Positions 1 through 7,011 of a DNA stretch of 18,430 bases are shown piece by piece. The notes beneath the pieces are model-generated. The model worked only from the letters and a program-made list of their open reading frames with translations, was not told where the DNA came from and did not search any database. Where the stretch lies: assembly GCA_043101635.1 (NCBI GenBank), contig JBICIE010000118.1, positions 1 through 18,430 of the forward strand, read 5' to 3'. Numbering within the stretch: the stretch's first letter is position 1; the number at the start of each line of letters is the position of its first letter. Source of the DNA: CAYMJK01 sp043101635 (lineage in GTDB: Bacteria; Planctomycetota; Phycisphaerae; Phycisphaerales; UBA1924). Position numbers and translations under genes: made by a program.

Positions 1-127
1 TTCGCCACTCTCGAAGAACGGCGGCGGCCGGGGGGAAGTCGCCCTTTGGCAATGGGGCGCGCGTCGGGATTCCCGGCGTCATCGCCACCGCCGGCCGGCC
101 GGCGGGCCCATCGGCGGCGTCGGATGA
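1..127 (+). other. Left-edge stretch, possibly the 3' end of a gene
   Basis: The reading frame that begins at base 2 is open from the window edge to a TGA at 125-127, and a terminator-like hairpin follows 13 nt later. That arrangement would suit the last 41 codons of a plus-strand gene. The encoded residues (rich in Gly, Arg and His) match nothing I recognise, and other frames are also open here because of the base composition, so this is only a possibility. Confidence 0.15.
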
Positions 128-140
128 TCGCTCCTTTCTC

Positions 141-170
141 GAAGCGCCCCGGGGTTGGCCGGGGCGTTTC
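141..170 (+). terminator. Terminator-like hairpin
   Basis: Bases 141-152 pair with 159-170 to form a 12-bp stem (eleven Watson-Crick pairs and one G-T) closed by a six-base GGTTGG loop. The plus-strand 3' arm ends in a T-containing run (GTTTCGTTT), so it would work best as a terminator for rightward transcription arriving from outside the window. The T tract is weak, as is usual in GC-rich genomes. Confidence 0.5.
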
Positions 171-197
171 GTTTGGGGAGTCGGGGGTCAGAGCAGA

Positions 198-221
198 AGC
201 GACGAAGCGACGGAGCGACGA
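198..221. repeat. 8-bp tandem repeat, three copies
   Basis: AGCGACGA, AGCGACGG and AGCGACGA follow each other directly at 198-205, 206-213 and 214-221. This is the first of several unrelated short arrays in the gene-free 1-870 region. No coding role is evident. Confidence 0.75.
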
Positions 222-264
222 AGGGGCCCGGCAGCAGCGCCGCGCCTTGCTTCTCATCTGGATC

Positions 265-438
265 CCATCTGTGTCATCTGTGGATGCCAGATCCCCATCT
301 GTGCCATCTGTGGATGCCAGATCCCCATCTGTGTCATCTGAGGATACCTACCGGATCCCCATCTGTGTCATCTGTGGATACCGGATCCCCATCTGCGCCA
401 TCTGTGGACCCCGGATCCCCATCTGTGCCATCTGTGGT
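265..438. repeat. 30-bp tandem repeat, about six copies
   Basis: Copies begin at 265, 295, 325, 359, 389 and 419. The period is 30 bp, apart from a 4-bp insertion in the third copy. Each unit opens with CCATCTGTGYCATCTGTGG, itself two 9-bp half-repeats, and closes with a GATCC-containing tail. The last copy lacks the tail. Because 30 is a multiple of three, all frames encode ten-residue repeats and appear as spurious ORFs. From memory, CATCTGTG-type arrays are common intergenic repeats in environmental bacterial genomes. There are no unique spacers, so this is not CRISPR. Confidence 0.9.
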
Positions 439-440
439 TC

Positions 441-475
441 CTGCCTTTCTGCCTTCCCGCCTTCCTGCCTTCCCT
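441..475. repeat. CTGCCTT-type pyrimidine-rich microrepeat
   Basis: Directly after the 30-bp array lies a nearly pure pyrimidine run on the plus strand. It is built from imperfect copies of CTGCCTT(T/CC), with only a few interrupting G residues. It is a low-complexity tract with no evident gene. Confidence 0.6.
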
Positions 476-556
476 GATCCCTCCCCCGTCCGCAAATATC
501 GCCAGCAGCGCAGCGGCAGCGGCGATCGGCGCCTTCGGACCTGCGCGCAAGGGCAT

Positions 557-572
557 ATTTCCACGTGGAAAT
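557..572. promoter_or_regulatory. Perfect 16-bp palindrome with a parS-like core
   Basis: ATTTCCACGTGGAAAT is a perfect palindrome. Its central 12 bases (TTCCACGTGGAA) agree with the core of the ParB-binding parS consensus (TGTTNCACGTGNAACA), but the outer two bases on each side differ. The right half coincides with the first bases of the 42-bp repeat array. It could be a ParB/Noc-like or other dimer-binding site, or chance arising from the repeat junction. No parAB genes are in view. Confidence 0.35.
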
Positions 573-710
573 GTTGCGCTGCAATGCGGATGCGTCGTGC
601 GTCGGCGTGGAAATGCTGCGCTGCCATGCGGATGCGTCGTGCGTCGGCATGGAAATGTTGCGCTGCCATGCGGAAGAGCCGTGCGTCGGCGTGGAAACCT
701 GATGCTGCAG
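565..710. repeat. 42-bp tandem repeat, three copies plus a decayed fourth
   Basis: Copies span 565-606, 607-648 and 649-690. A degraded start (GTGGAAA) of a fourth begins at 691 and fades by about 710. Copies 1 and 2 differ at two positions; copy 3 diverges more in its second half. Each copy begins (G/A)TGGAAATG and ends GTGCGTCGGC. The period equals 14 codons, so every frame yields 14-residue repeats. The encoded peptides (rich in Cys, Met, Trp and Arg) do not look like a real protein, and I treat the array as non-coding. Confidence 0.85.
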
Positions 711-808
711 CGCGGCCGCGCTGCGCGGGGGCGGCGGCGGGCGAGGCGCAGGAACACCGATGTCGCAGCGCCGGCATCGGCGCCGCGGTGGGCATGGGGA
801 TGGGGGAG

Positions 809-830
809 CACTGACGGCGGACCGTCAGTG
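809..830 (-). terminator. Hairpin downstream of the minus-strand gene cluster
   Basis: CACTGACGG (809-817) and CCGTCAGTG (822-830) form a perfect 9-bp stem with a CGGA tetraloop. It lies about 45 nt past the stop codon of the last minus-strand glycosyltransferase gene, so it could mark the 3' end of that transcript. No T-run follows on the minus strand, so intrinsic termination is uncertain. Confidence 0.4.
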
Positions 831-831
831 G

Positions 832-867
832 CACGACCCCCACGACCCCCACGAGCCCCACGACCCT
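832..867. repeat. 9-bp tandem repeat, four copies
   Basis: CACGACCCC occurs at 832-840 and 841-849, followed by CACGAGCCC at 850-858 and CACGACCCT at 859-867. The array sits between the hairpin and the stop codon of the minus-strand glycosyltransferase gene. It is the last of the arrays that fill this gene-free region. Confidence 0.8.
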
Positions 868-873
868 CGCGAA

Positions 874-2607
874 TCACTCCGGCAGGCGGCGGCCGACGAT
901 CACGCGGTTCTCCGGGTCCTGCTGGACCGTGCGGTCCATGTTCAGCGAGGCAAGCTGCTGCCAGGCAAACGGCAGCTCGCGCTCGTGGCCGCGAAGCTGC
1001 GTGAAGGCGAAGTACTCCAGATCGGCCGGGACATCGGCGCTGGAGGCGGGCCAGGGCAGAATCGGGATCGGCTCGGCGTACCAGTAGACGAACTTGTGGT
1101 GCAGCGGCTCGAAGCTGATGAGCTGCGCGCCGGCCGGCAGGCTGTCGCGCACGGCGACCACCTGCGGGCCGATGGCCTCGGCCTTGTAGATGGTCGCGGC
1201 GAGGATCGGGCCGTTGAACCAGGCCGCGATGAACGCGGCAAAGCAGAAGACCGCGGCCATGACCTCGCGCGGCGCCTCGGCCCGGGCCCGGCGCAGGACG
1301 ATCGCGCTGCCGATCAGCCCCACCGCCGCCACCGCGGCAGCGCCCGGCAGCGGAAGCTGGAGCATCTCGACCCACACCGGCGGCGCGGTGATGGCGGCCC
1401 AGATCGTGATCGCGATGTACGCGAGGCTCAGGCCGAGCATCGCGGCGCCCATGCAGCGCAGGTAGTCGCGCCAGAAGCGGCGGAGGCTTGTGGAGAAGTC
1501 ATCGAGCAGGCAGCGATGGACCGCGATTCCCGCGACGGCCGACATCAGCGCGTACATGGGCATCACGTAGCGGTGATGGCCACCCTGGGCCAGCCAGACG
1601 GGCAGGAAGATGACCAGCATGCTCAGCAGCAGGAAGTCGAGGGCGCGGCGCTGGATGGGCTCCAGCTTGCGCCGGAAGCGCGGGTCCAGCAGCGGGATCA
1701 GCAGCGGCGACCAGGGGAGGGTCGCGATGAAGACCGCCGCGGGAAGCTCGAACAGGTGCTTGATGAACTCGACGGTTTCGAAGCCGAGCCGGCTGGAACC
1801 GGGTTCGAGCCAGGTGGACTTTGTGCCCACCCAGCCCTCGGCGAGATAGAACGGGACCTGCCAGATGGCGATGGCGCCGAAGTAGATCGCCAGCCCGGCG
1901 AAGTGCCGCCAGTTGAAGAGGATGGCCCAGTTGCGCTCGCGCAGCACGAGGTACAGGTAGATGGCGCCGAAGAAGGCGACCGGCGCCTGCGTGCCCTTGG
2001 CCAGCGCTGCCAGGGCGCCGAGCAGCATCGGGATGGCCCAGGCGCTCCAGAAGCGGCGGCCCTTGCCATCGCGCATGTAGCCGGCGTGCCATGTGAGCAG
2101 CGACGCCACCAGCAGCAGCACGAACAGCGAATCGGTCTCGATGCGCCGGCCGAGATCGAAGATGTGGCCCATGGTCGGGTAGCCGACGCCGGCGATGAGG
2201 CCGGCAACCTCGCCGAAGTACTTGCGCGTGTACCAGTAGAGCGTGAGCGCGGTCGCCAGCACGATGCCCAGCGCAACCGTGCGCACGGTCATCGGCGTCA
2301 GCGGGGCGATCCACTCCTGGATGATCGCGAACATCCAGTACTGCGCTGGCGGGCGGTCGAGGATCTCGACACCCTGCTGGGTGGCGCTGAGCCAGTCGCC
2401 GGTGGCACTCATCTCGATGCCGTGCTGGGCCCGGCAGGTCTCCTCGCCAACCAGCGGCAGGCGGGTGGGGAAGCTGTAGCCGGCGAGGATGACGAACAGG
2501 ATCAGGAGTGGGCCCAGCAGCGCGCGCAGGGGCGATGGCGTTGCTCTGGCGGCAGGCTGGTGCGGCTCAGATGTGTCCATGACGCGTCCCCCACTTACTC
2601 CCGACAT
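874..2607 (-). CDS. Membrane glycosyltransferase, PMT/ArnT superfamily (GT39/GT83-like)
   Basis: This 577-residue polytopic membrane protein resembles ArnT-like glycosyltransferases, which move a sugar from a polyprenyl-phosphate donor onto a lipid or protein on the outer face of the inner membrane. The first membrane segment (about 30-48) is followed by an acidic loop (GEETCRAQ, Glu55-Glu56, in place of the usual DE), then a GDW motif and RPPAQYW (85-91), matching the KPPLxYW region of the family. A GRRIETDSLF stretch follows, then many hydrophobic segments and a soluble C-terminal part. The start lies 3 nt after the stop of the related upstream gene, implying co-transcription. ATG 2580 has a better ribosome-binding site (GGGGGA, 6 nt away) and may be the true start. 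The acceptor is unknown. Confidence 0.85.
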   Translation of the reverse strand: MSGVSGGRVMDTSEPHQPAARATPSPLRALLGPLLILFVILAGYSFPTRLPLVGEETCRAQHGIEMSATGDWLSATQQGVEILDRPPAQYWMFAIIQEWIAPLTPMTVRTVALGIVLATALTLYWYTRKYFGEVAGLIAGVGYPTMGHIFDLGRRIETDSLFVLLLVASLLTWHAGYMRDGKGRRFWSAWAIPMLLGALAALAKGTQAPVAFFGAIYLYLVLRERNWAILFNWRHFAGLAIYFGAIAIWQVPFYLAEGWVGTKSTWLEPGSSRLGFETVEFIKHLFELPAAVFIATLPWSPLLIPLLDPRFRRKLEPIQRRALDFLLLSMLVIFLPVWLAQGGHHRYVMPMYALMSAVAGIAVHRCLLDDFSTSLRRFWRDYLRCMGAAMLGLSLAYIAITIWAAITAPPVWVEMLQLPLPGAAAVAAVGLIGSAIVLRRARAEAPREVMAAVFCFAAFIAAWFNGPILAATIYKAEAIGPQVVAVRDSLPAGAQLISFEPLHHKFVYWYAEPIPILPWPASSADVPADLEYFAFTQLRGHERELPFAWQQLASLNMDRTVQQDPENRVIVGRRLPE

Positions 2608-2610
2608 CAG

Positions 2611-4242
2611 TCACGGCTCGCCTCCGCCGCGGTGGCCGGGAAAGCCGAGGTAGCCGTAGCCGAAGCGCACGCGCCGGTCGGATTCGGGATCATCCGGAAT
2701 CTTCATCGGCTCGCTGATGCGCTCGAAGGCAACGTCCCAGTCGGCCTTGTCGCTGCCGATGAGCAGGGCGGGACGGCCGCCGAGACGCTCCAGATCGGTG
2801 AGATCGGTGTCGGCCCAGTAGTCGTACTGCGTCTGGCGGCCGGCGCCGGGGAGCAGGGCGCTGGCGCAGTAGACGGTCGGGTGGCCCTCGAGGTAGAAGG
2901 CAAGCTGGCTGGCCAGGCCGTAGTGCGTGGCGATGATGAGCGGCTGGCGGCCGGTCTCGCGTTCGAGCTGCGCCAGCAGCGGCGCCACGCCCGCGGCCAC
3001 GGTCCGGCCCTCGGTGATGCGCCCCATTGGGATCACGCCCGTCAGCCCGGGGATGCGGGCGAACCAGTCCGGGCGGGCCAGCCCGATCCCGGCGATGATG
3101 CCGATGACAACGGTCGCGTGCCAGAGGCCGCGCCACCAGTAGACCTTGGGGCCGCAGGTCTTCTCCCCGCGGCGGCGCCGGCGGGCGCCCTGCACGCCCG
3201 CGGCGGCCATGAACCCGGCGAGGGCCAGCAGCGTCACATGGCCCGCGACGGCCCAGTTGGCCTCGCCATCGGTGAAGAAGGTCACGGCGAAGTAGAACAG
3301 CAGGATCGGGGCAGCGCACCAGAGCAGGTACCTGCGGCCGATGAGGGCCTCGGGGCGGGCCGGGTCGCGCCAGGGATACAGCCCTTCGATGGCGAGCCCG
3401 AGCGCCGGGCCGATGAGCGCGAACTGGAGCCCGATGTACTGGAGCGTCCACAGGGGCGAATAGGGATTGGGCCTGCCGGGGGCCTGATCGCCGCCGGCGA
3501 CGCCGAGATGGCCGAGCAGGTGGCGCATGGTGGGCCAGTCGTGCTGGATGTTCCACAGCGCCACCGGCATCATGAGCGCCAGCGCCAGGGCGCAGGCGGC
3601 GATGACCGCGCCGATGGGGCGCAGTGGCCGGCGCTGGACAAGGGCGAACAGGAGCAGGCCCGGCACGAGCAGGAGGATCGTGAACTTGAACAGGAAGCCG
3701 ATGCCGATCGCAGCGCCGAGCAGCAGCCACGCGCTGGCGCTGCGACGCTCGATGGCGACCCAGCCGGCCCAGCAGGCGACCGCCCAGGCGGCGATGTAGG
3801 GGATGTCGATGGTCATCAGCACGCCGGCGCCGAGGAAGAAGGGGGCCGCCAGCAGGCAGACCGCGGCATAGACGCCAGCGCGGCTGGATCGCAGCGCGGC
3901 GGCGGCCAGGGCGCCGACGGCGATGGCGGCGATGGCGCAGGCGATGGCGGCCGGGGCCCGCACGCCGAACTCGGTGTCGCCGAAGAGCCGGGTGGACAGG
4001 GCGATCAGGTAGGCCACGCCGGGGCCCTTGGAGTAGTACGACAGCCCGAGGCGGCGGCCCCACTCCCAGTAGTGAGCCTCATCCTCGACCAGGGCGTAGG
4101 GGCTGAAGTACGCAAGGTAGATGAGCCGGCCGGCGGTGATGAGGCCGACGATCAGCAGCAGCCGCGGCCACAGCCGCCAGGGCCGCTGCCCATCAGCGCG
4201 GTGGAGGATCTGTTCGGCTGTGAGTCTTGGCCTGGCGGTCAT
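2611..4242 (-). CDS. Membrane glycosyltransferase, PMT_2/GT39-like
   Basis: This 543-residue polytopic membrane protein carries the hallmark of the dolichyl/polyprenyl-phosphate-mannose:acceptor family: one N-terminal membrane helix (about 27-47) followed by the acidic motif VEDEAHYWEW (residues 52-61), whose Asp-Glu pair is the expected catalytic and metal site. SYYSKGPGVAYL (about 69-80) corresponds to the family's YFDHPPxxxxL segment. Roughly ten more hydrophobic segments and a C-terminal extracytoplasmic domain follow. It probably glycosylates a lipid or secreted protein, together with the similar enzyme encoded 3 nt downstream. I chose ATG 4242. An upstream TTG at 4311 would add 23 residues, but it has no ribosome-binding site and lies against a hairpin. 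Confidence 0.85.
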   Translation of the reverse strand: MTARPRLTAEQILHRADGQRPWRLWPRLLLIVGLITAGRLIYLAYFSPYALVEDEAHYWEWGRRLGLSYYSKGPGVAYLIALSTRLFGDTEFGVRAPAAIACAIAAIAVGALAAAALRSSRAGVYAAVCLLAAPFFLGAGVLMTIDIPYIAAWAVACWAGWVAIERRSASAWLLLGAAIGIGFLFKFTILLLVPGLLLFALVQRRPLRPIGAVIAACALALALMMPVALWNIQHDWPTMRHLLGHLGVAGGDQAPGRPNPYSPLWTLQYIGLQFALIGPALGLAIEGLYPWRDPARPEALIGRRYLLWCAAPILLFYFAVTFFTDGEANWAVAGHVTLLALAGFMAAAGVQGARRRRRGEKTCGPKVYWWRGLWHATVVIGIIAGIGLARPDWFARIPGLTGVIPMGRITEGRTVAAGVAPLLAQLERETGRQPLIIATHYGLASQLAFYLEGHPTVYCASALLPGAGRQTQYDYWADTDLTDLERLGGRPALLIGSDKADWDVAFERISEPMKIPDDPESDRRVRFGYGYLGFPGHRGGGEP

Positions 4243-4314
4243 CTCGCGACGCAGGGCTCCGGCTGGCTGAGAGTGGGCCAGAGCGTACGACTTTGCGGAC
4301 AGTTCGGCCAACGG

Positions 4315-4330
4315 CCGGGCCGGCGCCCGG
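4315..4330 (-). other. GC-rich hairpin between the cytochrome and glycosyltransferase genes
   Basis: CCGGGC (4315-4320) and GCCCGG (4325-4330) pair around a CGGC loop. It lies in the roughly 120-nt gap between the stop of the multiheme cytochrome gene and ATG 4242. Without a T-run it is more likely an attenuating or RNA-processing structure than a full terminator, if it has any function. Confidence 0.25.
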
Positions 4331-4362
4331 GGCCAGGAGTCTGCCCGGGATCGCAGGCCATC

Positions 4363-6768
4363 TCAGGGCGGCGGCCTGGGGCTCGGCGCCTGCGAGGTGG
4401 CAGCGCGCCGGATGGCCTCGGCGAGCGCCGCGACCTTCGGGTCATCCGGCTCCAGTTCCGCCAGCCGGCGCGCGTGCGGCCAGGCCCGCGCCGGCTCGCC
4501 GGACTCCATCAGCGCCATTGCGAGGGCGCGGAGGAGGTCGCGCTGGTTCGGATGGCGGCTGATGACATCCTCCCAGATCTCGATGGCGCGGGGCCGCTGG
4601 CCGGTCGAGTCGAGCGCTACCCCGTAGACATAGCCCAGATGCGGGTCGGCCGGCTCGAGCCGGGAGGCCGCGGCGAGTTCACCAAGCGCAGCGTCGCGCT
4701 GACCGGTGCGCACCAGCAGCAGCCCGAGGCTGAAGTGCAGCGGAGCGCTCTGCGGCGCTCTGGCCAGCCCCTCGCGCAGGATGCGCTCGCCCTCGGCGTC
4801 GCGCCCCAGGGCGCGGTACATGTCGGCCTGATTCACGTAGATGGGCACGAAGGAGCGATCGCGCCGGCGGGCCTCCTGGAAGCAGCGCTCGGCCTCGGGG
4901 ATGTCGCCCTGACGGAAATGGAACCCGGCGAGATTCACCCAGTGCTCTGCACGGTCTGCGTTGAGCCGCTCGGCCGCGAGGTACTCCTCGAAGGCGGTCT
5001 GGAGCGCCTGCCGGTCCGCCCCTGCGACATCTTGGAGGCGGAAGTCCGACAGGGCTTCTGCCGCGGCGATGCGCACCCCATGGACGCGGTCGGTCAGCAG
5101 TGGCGACACAAGCTCCCATCGCATCTGCGGATCGACCGCGCGCAGCGCTTCGGCCGCGGCACGGCGCATGAGCGGATCCTCGGCGGCCAGCCCGGCCTCG
5201 ATCGCCGGCAGCGACGCCGGCGAGAGCCAGCCGGCAAGCTCCTCGATGGCGGTGGCCCGGGCGATCGCGGGGGCATCGGTGTCCAGAGCAAGCTCGGCGA
5301 GCATGTCCCCGGCGCCGGCGGCCCCCTGGCGGGCCGCGTGGAACGTCAGGCCGTAGCTCTGGTGGCCGAGCTTGCGGTCGGCGCCGTACCACTTCTCGAC
5401 CGCATCCAGCGACCACTGAGCTGTCTCCTCTGTGTGGCAGACGTTGCAGGCGTTGGGCGTTCCGATCGCGACCGAGAGATCGGGCCGGGGAATGCGGATG
5501 CTGTGATCGCGTCGCGGGTCGACCACCATGTAGGTGCGATTGGGCATGTGGCACTCGGCGCAGCTTGCGCCGTCCGTTCCCTTCTCGTGGAAGTGGTGGT
5601 CGGGCGTGTCGTAGATGTCGGGGGCGTGGCAGTTGGCGCACATGGTGTTGCCGGGAGCTCGGAGTTTGAGGTTGTGCGGCTCATGGCAGTCGCTGCACGT
5701 CACGCCGAAGTGATACATCCGGCTCTGGCGGAAGGAGCCGTAGACGAAGACCTCATCGCGGATCTGCCCATCGGGGAAGTAGTACCGCTCGCCGAGCAGT
5801 TGCACGCGGTGGGTCTCGGAGAGCGGCTCTGCGAACTCGTACTCCGCGGCGATCTGAGTCCGGCGCGAGTGGCAGCGGGCGCAGGACTCGACCTCCGAGG
5901 CGCCGCCGGCGGCAGCTTCGAGCACGGCGACCGGCGCCCCGGGATCCAGCCGCCACCGGCCGGCTCCGGCGAGGTCGATCACCAGCCCGTGATTCAGCGG
6001 ATAGCCCCGCTCGCGCTGGCCATCGGTTGCCGCGGCGATGGCGGCGTGCCGGCTGGCGGGGCCGTGGCAGGCCTCGCAGGAGACGTTGACCTCCGACCAG
6101 GTCGTGTCGTACGTGTCGCTGGCGAGGTCGTAGCCCTTCTGGAGATTGGTCGAGTGGCACTCGGCGCAGGCGGAGTTCCAGGTATGGACCGGCGCGGCCC
6201 AGTGCAGTTCATCGCCCGGGGGCGTCTGCTCATCGGGGTACAGATGAAACCACCGCTGGCCGCCCTCGGCCTCGGGGCGCGTGTCCCACGCGATGGTGAA
6301 CGCCTGGCGCCGCCCATCGGGCAGGGAGATCAGGTACTGCTGGAGGGGGATGGCGCCGAAGGTGTACTCGACCTCGTACTCCCGCTGCTGGCTGTCGGGG
6401 CCCTGCGTCTCGATCAGGTAGCGGCCCTCGCGCCGGAAGAAGCGTGTCGTGACACCCTGCCACGAGAAGGTGGCGTCGTTGAAGTCGCCGAGGACCGTGT
6501 CCTCGGTGGCCGGCTGCATGGCAAGATCATGGTGCGAGCCGCGCCAGGCGTCGTAGGCCTCGGCGTGACACTCGATGCAGGCGTCTGCGCCGATATAGGC
6601 AACCGGGGCCGAGAGGATGCCGGAGACGAACGGCGCTGCGCGCTGCCGGATCAGCACCGATCCCACGACCACAACGAGGTACAGGGCCGGCACGATCAGG
6701 ATTGCGAGAAGCAGAACGCCCAGTTGGCGGCGGCCGGCAGGGGCGGGTGTGCGCACGTCCGTCGTCAT
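4363..6768 (-). CDS. Octaheme c-type cytochrome with HEAT and TPR repeats
   Basis: This 801-residue protein has a single N-terminal membrane helix (about 17-39) that would export and anchor it. Eight CxxCH haem c sites follow at residues 64, 201, 231, 296, 358, 377, 403 and 441. The order and spacing resemble cytochrome c554/doubled-CXXCH proteins. A HEAT-like helical region covers about 500-590 (ALRAVDP, AAEALSDF). At least four TPR-like units cover about 605-780 (HWVNLAGFHFRQGDIPEAE and similar). It therefore looks like a periplasm-facing electron-transfer protein with a docking scaffold. The redox partner and substrate cannot be read from sequence, and no obvious catalytic haem motif (such as CxxCK) is present. 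A -10-like TACCAT lies at 6825-6820. Two glycosyltransferase genes follow on the same strand. Confidence 0.88.
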   Translation of the reverse strand: MTTDVRTPAPAGRRQLGVLLLAILIVPALYLVVVVGSVLIRQRAAPFVSGILSAPVAYIGADACIECHAEAYDAWRGSHHDLAMQPATEDTVLGDFNDATFSWQGVTTRFFRREGRYLIETQGPDSQQREYEVEYTFGAIPLQQYLISLPDGRRQAFTIAWDTRPEAEGGQRWFHLYPDEQTPPGDELHWAAPVHTWNSACAECHSTNLQKGYDLASDTYDTTWSEVNVSCEACHGPASRHAAIAAATDGQRERGYPLNHGLVIDLAGAGRWRLDPGAPVAVLEAAAGGASEVESCARCHSRRTQIAAEYEFAEPLSETHRVQLLGERYYFPDGQIRDEVFVYGSFRQSRMYHFGVTCSDCHEPHNLKLRAPGNTMCANCHAPDIYDTPDHHFHEKGTDGASCAECHMPNRTYMVVDPRRDHSIRIPRPDLSVAIGTPNACNVCHTEETAQWSLDAVEKWYGADRKLGHQSYGLTFHAARQGAAGAGDMLAELALDTDAPAIARATAIEELAGWLSPASLPAIEAGLAAEDPLMRRAAAEALRAVDPQMRWELVSPLLTDRVHGVRIAAAEALSDFRLQDVAGADRQALQTAFEEYLAAERLNADRAEHWVNLAGFHFRQGDIPEAERCFQEARRRDRSFVPIYVNQADMYRALGRDAEGERILREGLARAPQSAPLHFSLGLLLVRTGQRDAALGELAAASRLEPADPHLGYVYGVALDSTGQRPRAIEIWEDVISRHPNQRDLLRALAMALMESGEPARAWPHARRLAELEPDDPKVAALAEAIRRAATSQAPSPRPPP

Positions 6769-6819
6769 GGGGCGGCGGTCAGAACCTCAAAGAGCCGTCG
6801 AACTGGCGTCGATCCTTGC

Positions 6820-6825
6820 ATGGTA
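6820..6825 (-). promoter_or_regulatory. Candidate -10 element for the cytochrome gene
   Basis: Read on the minus strand the hexamer is TACCAT, 51 nt upstream of the cytochrome ATG at 6768. The predicted transcription start (near 6813) would give a leader of about 45 nt. No good -35 is visible. The same hexamer lies upstream of tRNA-Ala in this window. The rest of the 6769-7011 divergent gap shows no riboswitch I can recognise. Confidence 0.3.
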
Positions 6826-6996
6826 CCCGCCACGCGGCCCCGGCTTCCGGACGGGCGCTGTTCGTACCGGAGCAACCGGCCCCCCGGGGCGAAGGCAACC
6901 TGCAGGATAGCCCCAACGGACCGGGCCCCGGAGGACGCTATCGCGACGGGGAGCGCAACAGAGGATTGCCAACGCCGCGCGGACTGGCGGCGCACC

Positions 6997-7002
6997 TAAA
7001 AT
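6997..7002 (+). promoter_or_regulatory. Candidate -10 element for the OPT transporter, near-leaderless
   Basis: TAAAAT stands out in GC-rich surroundings and ends 9 nt before the transporter ATG at 7012. With usual -10 spacing, transcription would start within about three bases of the ATG. No Shine-Dalgarno sequence precedes the start, which fits a leaderless or near-leaderless mRNA. No convincing -35 is seen. Confidence 0.4.
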
Positions 7003-7011
7003 GGCGCCCCT

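Noticed and set aside
265..438. CRISPR array
   Set aside because: The 30-bp units are directly tandem with no unique spacers between them, and no cas gene is present.
46..814. Two overlapping plus-strand ORFs (46-477 and 155-814) spanning the repeat region
   Set aside because: They consist largely of in-phase translation of the 30-bp and 42-bp tandem repeats, cross a terminator-like hairpin, and give low-complexity peptides in every frame.
760..6999. Giant 2079-residue plus-strand protein
   Set aside because: It lies codon-aligned antisense to three well-supported minus-strand genes with recognisable motifs; it is a product of codon bias.
6769..7011. Riboswitch or structured RNA leader in the cytochrome/OPT divergent gap
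   Set aside because: I compared it by eye with glycine, SAM, SAH, TPP and cobalamin motifs and found no convincing match; a covariance-model search would be needed to settle it.
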